Assembly: GCA_007123195.1 (NCBI GenBank) | Contig: SKLO01000371.1 | Span: forward strand, 1 to 5,703 | Reading direction: 5' to 3' | DNA length: 5,703 nt | DNA from: Verrucomicrobiales bacterium | GTDB lineage: Bacteria; Verrucomicrobiota; Verrucomicrobiia; Verrucomicrobiales; SKLO01 | In this document: positions 1 to 4,577 of the stretch, in pieces | Position numbering within the stretch: the first letter of the stretch is position 1 | How the letters are laid out: each line of letters opens with the position of its first letter | Notes under the pieces: generated by a model | Database searches by the model: none | What the model was told of the DNA's origin: nothing | Seen by the model: the letters and a program-made list of their open reading frames with translations, nothing else | Translations under genes and position numbers: made by a program

Positions 1-1293
1 CGCTACAGCAACTTCGTCGGCTTCCCCATTCATCTCAACGGCACCCGCGTGAACGAGGTCGAGGCGCTGTGGTTGAAGGGCAAGAACGAGATCAGCGACG
101 AGCAGCACGAGGCGTTCTACAAGTTCACCTCGCACGACTTCGAGGGTCCGGCCTGGCACCTGCACTTCAGCGCCGACGCCCCGCTGCAGATCCACGCCCT
201 GCTGTATGTGCCCAAGCACAACCGCGAGTGGCCCGGCATGGGCATGCTCGAGCCCGGTGTGGCGCTGTATTGCCGGCGGGTGCTGATCGATTCCTCGCCC
301 AAGGGGTTGTTGCCCGAGTGGCTGCGGTTCGTGCGCGGCGTCATCGACAGCGAGGACCTGCCGCTGAGCATTTCCCGCGAGGCCATGCAGGACCACGCGC
401 TGGTGCGCAAGATCGGCAATGTGGTGGCCGGCCGGTTGCTGAAGTTCCTCGACAAGGAGGCGCGCGACAAGCCCGAGGCCTACGACGACTTCTACCGCCA
501 GTTCCACCGCTTCCTCAAGGAGGGGTTGTGCTCCGACTTCGAGCGGCGCGAGTCGATTTCCAAGCTGCTGCGGTTCGAGTCGTCGATGACCGATGCCGGC
601 AAGCAAACCGGCCTGCAGGAATACGTCGATCGCATGCCCGAGCACCAGGACACGATCTACTATCAGGTGGGCAGCGACCGCGGCTCGATCGAGGCCGGGC
701 CGTATCTCGAGGCGTTCAAGGCCCGCGGGCTGGAGGTGTTGTTCCTGACCGATTCCATCGACCCGTATGTCGCCGAGCACCTCGGCGAGTTCGCCGGCAG
801 GAAATTTGCGGCGGTCGATCAGACCGGGCTCGAGCTGCCGGGCGAAGCCGCGCCGGACGCGGGCGGTGACGAGCAGGTCGAGCCGCTGACCGGCGAGCGC
901 CTGACCGGGTTCTGCAAGTGGCTCAAGGAAACGCTGGGCGAGAGTGTCGGCGCGGTGCGCGACAGCTCGCGGCTGGTGAGCCGACCGCTGATGGCGGTGC
1001 GTTCCGAGGGCGCCATCCCGCCGCAGATGCGGCACATGATGGCGGCGATGAATCCCGACGCGGCGCTGCCGGCCGAGCCGGCGGCCGATCTGGAGGTCAA
1101 CCCGCGGCACCGGCTGGTGGCCGCGCTCGACCGCCTGCGCGAGCGCGATGCCGGGTTGGCCGGCCAATTGGCCGAGCAGTTGCGCGACGGCGCCCTGCTG
1201 GCGGCCGGCGTGCTTACCGAGCCACAGGCGATGGTCGGCCGGATGGAAACGCTGTTGGCGGAGTTGGCCGATCGCGGGGCGGGGGAGCGCTGA
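1..1293 (+). CDS. htpG: Molecular chaperone HtpG (Hsp90 family), 5'-truncated by window edge
   Basis: Hsp90 is a cytoplasmic ATP-dependent dimeric chaperone that helps client proteins fold. The frame is open from base 1 (RYSNFVGFPI, the usual opening of the middle domain) to a TGA at 1291-1293, giving 430 residues. The family is normally about 620-640 residues, so the N-terminal ATPase domain lies upstream of the window. The GTG at 49 is internal and not a start. Visible landmarks are LPLSISREAMQ at 361-393, whose Arg (codon 376-378) matches the conserved middle-domain Arg that contacts the ATP gamma-phosphate; FLKEGLCSDFERRESISKLL, the conserved K-E-G...LLRF block; and LEVLFLTDSIDPYVAEHL. 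A charged linker around 835-895 leads into the C-terminal dimerisation domain (RHMMAAMNPD, LEVNPRHRLVAALDRL, DGALLAAGVL). No frameshift or missing block is seen. The gene converges on the minus-strand L,D-transpeptidase. Confidence 0.97.
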   Translation, partial: RYSNFVGFPIHLNGTRVNEVEALWLKGKNEISDEQHEAFYKFTSHDFEGPAWHLHFSADAPLQIHALLYVPKHNREWPGMGMLEPGVALYCRRVLIDSSPKGLLPEWLRFVRGVIDSEDLPLSISREAMQDHALVRKIGNVVAGRLLKFLDKEARDKPEAYDDFYRQFHRFLKEGLCSDFERRESISKLLRFESSMTDAGKQTGLQEYVDRMPEHQDTIYYQVGSDRGSIEAGPYLEAFKARGLEVLFLTDSIDPYVAEHLGEFAGRKFAAVDQTGLELPGEAAPDAGGDEQVEPLTGERLTGFCKWLKETLGESVGAVRDSSRLVSRPLMAVRSEGAIPPQMRHMMAAMNPDAALPAEPAADLEVNPRHRLVAALDRLRERDAGLAGQLAEQLRDGALLAAGVLTEPQAMVGRMETLLAELADRGAGER

Positions 1294-1374
1294 GGCCGTG
1301 GCGAGGCGGAGTGTTGGGGAGTGGCGTGGCCGCCGGGCAGTGTCTCGATGATAGCGGCGCATGGCGGCAGCCCC

Positions 1375-1403
1375 GTAGGTTGAATTGGCGTCATTCGACC
1401 TAC
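1375..1403. repeat. Inverted repeat GTAGGTTGAAT / ATTCGACCTAC
   Basis: Two 11-nt arms (1375-1385 and 1393-1403) flank a 7-nt loop. Ten of 11 positions are complementary and the other is a possible G-T pair. The outer end is GTAGG...CCTAC, the same ends as the larger inverted repeat at 1468-1656. In both cases the right arm runs straight into the same direct-repeat tail. No T run follows, so a terminator role is unsupported. Confidence 0.7.
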
Positions 1404-1440
1404 CGTTGCCAGCGCATCTCATGGGCGGTGCCAGCGCGAA
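1394..1440 (+). repeat. Direct repeat, copy 1 (CCTACCGTTGCCAGCGCATC core)
   Basis: A 24-nt core at 1399-1422 is identical to 1651-1674. Similarity extends left through TTCG (1394-1397) and right through a second shared block, TGCCAGCGCGA, after a short divergent stretch. The copies lie 252 bp apart in the same orientation. Weaker similarity (GC.CC..GCGG) continues beyond 1440 if a one-base gap is allowed. The exact 24-mer is far longer than expected by chance in this window. Confidence 0.85.
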
Positions 1441-1442
1441 GC

Positions 1443-1470
1443 ACCCCGCGGGATTGCCACCCCGCGGGGT
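1443..1470. repeat. Perfect 10-bp GC-rich inverted repeat (hairpin)
   Basis: ACCCCGCGGG (1443-1452) and CCCGCGGGGT (1461-1470) are exact reverse complements around an 8-nt loop. With nine G-C pairs and one A-T pair, this should form a very stable RNA hairpin about 150 nt after the htpG stop. The sequence after the stem (AGGGCGAGGC) has no U tract, so it is not a canonical intrinsic terminator. It could still act as a 3'-end stabilising structure. Confidence 0.75.
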
Positions 1471-1656
1471 AGGGCGAGGCGTCCCTGCCGAGCCGCGCGT
1501 GCCGAAGGACCTTCTTTCGCCCCCCAGCCTCGCAGACCAAACCGCCCGCGCATTGTCCACGATGAGCCACAGCCCCCGCAAGCCGTGAACCTGCCGCTGC
1601 CTCAATCTCCACGCCCGTCCGGCGAACACGGCTCACCGGGGACGGTTCGCCCTACC
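1468..1656. repeat. 189-bp segment with 30-nt imperfect inverted terminal repeats
   Basis: The left end (1468-1497, beginning GGTAGGGCGAGGCGTCCC) recurs as reverse complement at the right end (1627-1656, ending GGTTCGCCCTACC), matching at 24 of 30 positions by my count. The inner 129 bp holds no coding frame I would support. Inverted ends plus a non-coding interior suggest a MITE-like or dispersed palindromic element. However, I see no target-site duplication and no transposase, and the flanks are themselves repeats. The arm motif resembles a dispersed intergenic repeat that I recall from Verrucomicrobiota, not verified here. Confidence 0.55.
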
Positions 1657-1692
1657 GTTGCCAGCGCATCTCATTGGCCTTGCCAGCGCGAG
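1646..1692 (+). repeat. Direct repeat, copy 2
   Basis: This is the second copy of the repeat at 1394-1440. The 24-nt core at 1651-1674 is identical, followed by a diverged patch and the shared TGCCAGCGCGA block. Its first six bases (CCTACC) are also the end of the right arm of the 189-bp inverted-repeat segment, exactly as copy 1 begins inside the right arm of the smaller inverted repeat. Confidence 0.85.
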
Positions 1693-1706
1693 GCTCCTGC
1701 GGCATC

Positions 1707-1803
1707 GCGACAGAGTGTCAGACAAATTGTCGGGAATTCGACTTGCGTGCGACCGACTCGCAGCCTGTCAGGCGCGACAGAGTGACGGACAAATGAACGG
1801 GAA
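1707..1803 (+). repeat. Direct repeat pair GCGACAGAGTG...GACAAAT...CGGGAA with internal palindromes
   Basis: Copies start at 1707 and 1774, 67 bp apart. They share GCGACAGAGTG, then GACAAAT, then CGGGAA and TTCG, with single-base differences between blocks. The first copy contains two GACA-N3-TGTC palindromes (1709-1719 and 1721-1731) whose centres are 12 bp apart. The second copy keeps the GACA halves but the TGTC halves have decayed. A further TGTC-N6-GACA lies at 1766-1779. On the minus strand this is the 3' flank of the L,D-transpeptidase gene. The role is unknown; an operator-like array or a dispersed repeat are both possible. Confidence 0.6.
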
Positions 1804-1813
1804 CTTCGGTGGA

Positions 1814-2314
1814 TCATCCGGGGTCGACGATGGTCACCGGGGTGCCCTCGGGGACCATGTCGAACAGCTCGATGACGTCGTCGTTGCGCATGCGCACGCA
1901 GCCCATGCTGGCCGGGACCCCGATGCTGTCCTCGTGGTTGGTGCCGTGGATGTAGATGTAGCGGGCCAGGGTGCTGCCGTTGTCGGGGTCGAGCCCGTCG
2001 AGCCACAGGATCCGGGTCAGCACCAGGTCGCCCTGGTGGTTGCCCCGGCCCCCGTCCTCGTGGCCGTGGCCGTCGGGCAACCAGACCCCGACCGGTTGGC
2101 GGCTCTTGAAGACCGTGCCCCAGGGGGCGGCGTGACCGATCTTCTCGGCCACCTGGAAGGCGCCGAGCGGGGTCTTGAAGCTGCCCTCCTCGTAGCCGAT
2201 GCCGTGGCGCGAGGTCGAGACCGGGTATTCCCTGAGCAATTGTTCCTGCTGATAGAGCCGCAGCGACTGGCGGGCGACCGAGACTTCGATTCGGAGGTCG
2301 GGGAGAGGTTGCAT
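1814..2314 (-). CDS. L,D-transpeptidase, YkuD domain protein
   Basis: YkuD-family (ErfK/YbiS/YcfS/YnhG) enzymes use a catalytic Cys to form L,D peptidoglycan cross-links or attach proteins to the wall; some members instead hydrolyse such bonds. The 166-residue product is essentially one YkuD domain. It opens with RIEVSVARQSLRLYQQEQLL and YPVSTS (residues 8-35), then has the G-S-F-K-T-P-L-G-A-F block (44-53). It ends with the catalytic signature HGTN (123-126) and SMGCVRM (136-142), with Cys139 as nucleophile. ATG 2312-2314 is the only possible upstream start, since an in-frame TGA lies two codons before it. No Shine-Dalgarno sequence is apparent. No signal peptide, transmembrane segment, LysM or other wall-binding domain is seen, which is odd for an enzyme whose substrate is outside the cytoplasm. 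It is divergent from asd and convergent with htpG. Confidence 0.92.
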   Translation of the reverse strand: MQPLPDLRIEVSVARQSLRLYQQEQLLREYPVSTSRHGIGYEEGSFKTPLGAFQVAEKIGHAAPWGTVFKSRQPVGVWLPDGHGHEDGGRGNHQGDLVLTRILWLDGLDPDNGSTLARYIYIHGTNHEDSIGVPASMGCVRMRNDDVIELFDMVPEGTPVTIVDPG

Positions 2315-2431
2315 GGTGGCTCAGGCAGGATAGGTTGACGGTCCTTGCCGGTGCCCGCGCGGCTGCCGTCTGGCGGCCTGTTCCGGCGCCCCGGCAACCT
2401 TCGGATAGACAAGTACGATGCACGATAACGC
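2315..2431. promoter_or_regulatory. 117-bp divergent intergenic region between L,D-transpeptidase and asd
   Basis: This region must carry the 5' signals of both divergent genes, but no convincing -35/-10 pair is visible on either strand. A TTGACG at 2335-2340 on the plus strand has no matching -10 at the right distance. A GC-rich stem can be drawn at 2380-2398 (GTTCCGG, loop CGCC, CCGG with one bulged C, then AAC). Neither start codon is preceded by a recognisable Shine-Dalgarno sequence. Confidence 0.4.
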
Positions 2432-3430
2432 ATGAGCAAGGCCAAACATATCGCCATCGTGGGCGCCACCGGGGCGGTCGGCGCCGAGATGCTGGAGTGC
2501 CTGGAGCAGCGGGACTTCCCGGTGTCGCGGCTGCGGCTGCTGGCGTCGTCCCGGTCGGCCGGACGGACGCGGACCTTTCGCGGCGAGGAGGTGGAGATCG
2601 AGGAACTGACCGAGGACTCGTTCGGCGGGGTGGACATTGCCCTGTTCAGTGCCGGGGCCTCGGTGTCGAAGGGGTTCGCCCCGTTTGCGGTGGCGGCCGG
2701 GGCGACGGTGGTCGACAACTCGTCGGCCTACCGCATGCAGGCCGACGTGCCGCTGGTGATCCCCGAACTGAACCCGCAGGCGGCGGCGAAGCACCAGGGC
2801 ATCATCGCCAATCCGAACTGCACCACCATTGTCAGCCTGATGGCGCTGGCGCCGCTGCACAAGGCGTTCGGGGTCAGGCGGGTGTTTGCCTCCAGTTACC
2901 AGGCGGTGTCCGGCAGCGGTGCGGCCGGCATGAAGGAACTGGAGCAGCAGGTGGAGGCGATGCGGGCCGGCGGCGACCCGGTGTGCAAGGTGTATCCGTG
3001 CCAGATCGCGTTCAACGTGATCCCGCAGGTGGATGCGTTCACCGACAACGGCTACACCAGGGAGGAGATGAAGTTCGTCAACGAGAGCCGCAAGATCCTC
3101 AACCTGCCGGACCTGAAGGCGTCCATCACCTGTGTGCGGGTGCCGGTGTATCGCAGTCATTCGGTGGCGATCAGCGCCGAGTTCGAGCGGCTGGTGGATC
3201 TGGCCGAGGCCCGGCGCGTGATCGATGCGGCGCCCGGGGTGGACATGCGCGACGACCCGGCGGCGGGCGTGTTCCCGACCCCTCTGGACGTGACCGGGCG
3301 CGACGAGTGCCTGGTCGGCCGGTTGCGCCGTGATCTGGTGTTCGACAACGGCTTGACCTTCTGGGTGGTCGGCGATCAGGTGCGCAAGGGCGCGGCGCTC
3401 AACGCCGTGCAGATCGCCGAACTGCTGTGA
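2432..3430 (+). CDS. asd: Aspartate-semialdehyde dehydrogenase
   Basis: This cytoplasmic enzyme reduces L-aspartyl-4-phosphate to L-aspartate 4-semialdehyde with NADPH. It stands at the branch point to lysine/diaminopimelate, threonine and methionine. The 332-residue length is normal. The N-terminal Rossmann motif GATGAVG is at 11-17. NSSAYR at 96-101 carries the Arg expected to bind the substrate phosphate. NPNCTT at 127-132 holds catalytic Cys130 (codon 2819-2821). SYQAVSGSG is at 155-163, the K...E substrate pair lies in EEMKFVNE (211-218), and His243 in VYRSHS is the general base. The C-terminal GDQVRKGAALNAVQIAELL is typical of the family. The sequence is closer to the Gram-positive/PVC-type enzyme than to the longer E. 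coli Asd. ATG at 2432 fits the family N-terminus. The stop overlaps the next gene by 4 bases, implying one transcript and coupled translation. Confidence 0.95.
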   Translation: MSKAKHIAIVGATGAVGAEMLECLEQRDFPVSRLRLLASSRSAGRTRTFRGEEVEIEELTEDSFGGVDIALFSAGASVSKGFAPFAVAAGATVVDNSSAYRMQADVPLVIPELNPQAAAKHQGIIANPNCTTIVSLMALAPLHKAFGVRRVFASSYQAVSGSGAAGMKELEQQVEAMRAGGDPVCKVYPCQIAFNVIPQVDAFTDNGYTREEMKFVNESRKILNLPDLKASITCVRVPVYRSHSVAISAEFERLVDLAEARRVIDAAPGVDMRDDPAAGVFPTPLDVTGRDECLVGRLRRDLVFDNGLTFWVVGDQVRKGAALNAVQIAELL

Positions 3431-4353
3431 CTTCAATGACCCTGGTTTCCACTGCCACCAGTCTGCCCGGGCAAATGCTCGACGAGTATCTGGCCACCGC
3501 CCGCGCGGCGGTGGATCGCTGGCTTGACCAGCGGCTGCCAACCGAGCAGGTGGCGCCGGCGACCCTGCACCGGGCGATGCGCCACAGCCTGTTTGCCGGC
3601 GGCAAGCGGTTGCGCCCGGTGCTCTGCCTGGCGGCGGCGGAGGCCTGCGGCGGGTCGCGCGAGGACGCGTTGCCGGCGGCGGCAGCGGTGGAGTGCATCC
3701 ACACCTTCTCGCTGATCCACGACGACCTGCCGTGCATGGACGACGACGACTTCCGCCGCGGGGTGCCGACCTGCCACAAGGTGTTCGGCGACGCGGTGGC
3801 GGTGCTGGCGGGCGATGCGCTGCAGGCGCTGGCGTTTGAAATGGTGGCGGCGATGCCGGGCAACGCGGCCTGCCCGGCGGCGGCGATGGTGCACGAACTG
3901 GCCCAGGCCTCGGGCAGCCTGCACCTGATCGGCGGCCAGGTGCTCGACCTCGAGGGCGAGGGGCGGGATTTGTCGGCACCGGAGTTGCAGGCCATTCACG
4001 AACGCAAGACGGCGGCGTTGCTGGCCACCTCGGTTCGCCTCGGGGCCATGAGCGCGGCGGCTGGCGACCAGCAGTTGGCGGCCCTGACCCGGTTCGGGCG
4101 CACGGTGGGACTGGCGTTCCAGGTGATCGACGACATCCTCGACGTGACCCAGAGCAGCGAGACGCTGGGCAAGAGCGCCGGCAAGGACCAGGCGGTGGGC
4201 AAGGCGACCTATCCTCAGGTGTTCGGCCTTGAACGATCACGCGAAATCGCCCACCAGCTGACCGATGAGGCCCACGCCGCGCTGGAGCCGTTCGGTGGGG
4301 ATGGAGCGATGCTGCGGGCAATCGGCGATTACCTGCTGGTGCGGGAATATTGA
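3427..4353 (+). CDS. ispA: Polyprenyl synthetase, probable farnesyl diphosphate synthase
   Basis: Short-chain trans-prenyl synthases condense isopentenyl diphosphate with dimethylallyl and geranyl diphosphate to make farnesyl diphosphate, the precursor of undecaprenyl phosphate, quinone side chains and other isoprenoids. The product is 308 residues. GGKRLRP (58-64) binds isopentenyl diphosphate. The first Asp-rich motif DDLPCMDDDD (99-108), followed by FRRG, has the bacterial two-residue expansion, and a Phe five residues before it suits farnesyl chain length. HERKTAALL lies at 192-200. The second Asp-rich motif is DDILD (225-229), followed by KSAGKD (239-244). All key residues are present. 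The start is either GTG 3427, overlapping the asd stop as GTGA, or ATG 3436; neither has a Shine-Dalgarno sequence, so translation probably depends on ribosomes finishing asd. A geranylgeranyl synthase is the main alternative product assignment. Confidence 0.93.
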   Translation: MTSMTLVSTATSLPGQMLDEYLATARAAVDRWLDQRLPTEQVAPATLHRAMRHSLFAGGKRLRPVLCLAAAEACGGSREDALPAAAAVECIHTFSLIHDDLPCMDDDDFRRGVPTCHKVFGDAVAVLAGDALQALAFEMVAAMPGNAACPAAAMVHELAQASGSLHLIGGQVLDLEGEGRDLSAPELQAIHERKTAALLATSVRLGAMSAAAGDQQLAALTRFGRTVGLAFQVIDDILDVTQSSETLGKSAGKDQAVGKATYPQVFGLERSREIAHQLTDEAHAALEPFGGDGAMLRAIGDYLLVREY

Positions 4354-4427
4354 GCCATTCAAGTCCCCCGCGGGAGACGGCGGGCGTGCCCGCGAACGCC
4401 GGCCGCAGGATTGGCGGTGCGATCGAG

Positions 4428-4456
4428 TTGCCGGCTTGCATGCTCCCTGCTATGGA
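4428..4456 (+). promoter_or_regulatory. Weak sigma70-like promoter candidate for the S11 lipoprotein gene
   Basis: TTGCCG (4428-4433) is separated by 17 nt from TATGGA (4451-4456), and TGC directly precedes the -10, giving an extended -10 shape. The match to consensus is partial (4 of 6 and 3 of 6). It would start a transcript roughly 115 nt before the chosen ATG. It is equally possible that the gene is read only through from asd-ispA. Confidence 0.25.
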
Positions 4457-4518
4457 CCAGTCTTGTCCGCACCCGTTACCGATGAATTTGCCGTCCCTGA
4501 CTGATCCCGCCCACCATT

Positions 4519-4577
4519 CCCCCCCGGCCAGACCGATGTCGGTTCAAGGGGGGCGTTGTCGCCCCTGGGGGGACGGC
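4519..4577 (+). promoter_or_regulatory. Ribosome binding site inside a leader with opposing C7 and G6 tracts
   Basis: A GGGGGGA tract (4567-4573) sits 4 nt before ATG 4578 and is the only strong Shine-Dalgarno-like sequence in the window, supporting that start. Upstream are a C7 tract (4519-4525), an inner inverted repeat ACCGA-TG-TCGGT (4532-4543) and another G6 tract (4548-4553), followed by CCCC (4562-4565). The C7 tract can pair with either G6 tract, so alternative leader structures that expose or hide the ribosome site can be drawn. Whether this has any regulatory role is inference. Confidence 0.4.

Larger units (their letters stand above)
1294..1813. other. 520-bp convergent intergenic region rich in repeats, no credible gene
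   Basis: This stretch separates the 3' ends of htpG (plus) and the L,D-transpeptidase (minus). Short open frames exist on both strands, but their translations are low-complexity Arg/Pro/Ser mixtures with no family motif and no ribosome site. The stretch contains direct repeats, inverted repeats and a perfect GC hairpin, listed separately. No classical intrinsic terminator (GC hairpin followed by a T run) is visible for either gene. The interval 1294-1374 shows nothing recognisable. The repeat density suggests intergenic repeat elements accumulated at a place where two transcripts end. Confidence 0.75.
4354..4577 (+). other. 224-bp leader between ispA and the S11 lipoprotein gene
   Basis: The frame of the downstream gene stays open back to a TTG overlapping the ispA stop, but the 76 extra codons read as Pro/Ser/Arg-rich sequence with no motif and would bury the lipoprotein signal, so I treat this as non-coding. 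Near the ispA end, GCGGG-CGTG-CCCGC (4380-4393) and a nested alternative CGGCG...CGCCG (4378-4401) could form a short hairpin, without a T run, so termination after ispA is uncertain. Further on come a possible promoter and a leader with opposing C and G tracts, listed separately. Confidence 0.6.

Noticed and set aside
49..1293. GTG at 49 as the start of a separate short Hsp90-like gene
   Set aside because: The frame is open to base 1 and the upstream codons (RYSNFVGFPIHLNG) continue the conserved HtpG middle domain, so the gene simply begins before the window.
1468..1656. Insertion sequence
   Set aside because: Inverted ends are present but there is no transposase frame and no visible target duplication, so I call it only a repeat segment.
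1399..1674. CRISPR array from the repeated 24-nt core
   Set aside because: Only two copies, 252 bp apart, with different flanking extensions and no regular spacers.
1385..1785. Small open frames in the htpG/L,D-transpeptidase intergenic region
   Set aside because: They cross the repeats, lack ribosome sites and recognisable motifs, and frames are open on several strands at once.
2321..4441. A 706-codon open frame on the minus strand covering asd and ispA
   Set aside because: Its translation is Arg/Pro/His-rich with no family motif, and it lies opposite two genes with complete catalytic motifs. Long antisense frames are common in high-GC coding DNA.
4350..4577. N-terminal extension of the S11 lipoprotein from a TTG overlapping the ispA stop
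   Set aside because: The extra 76 codons look non-coding, TTG lacks a ribosome site, and the extension would place 100 residues before a clear lipobox. The ATG at 4578 has GGGGGGA at good spacing.
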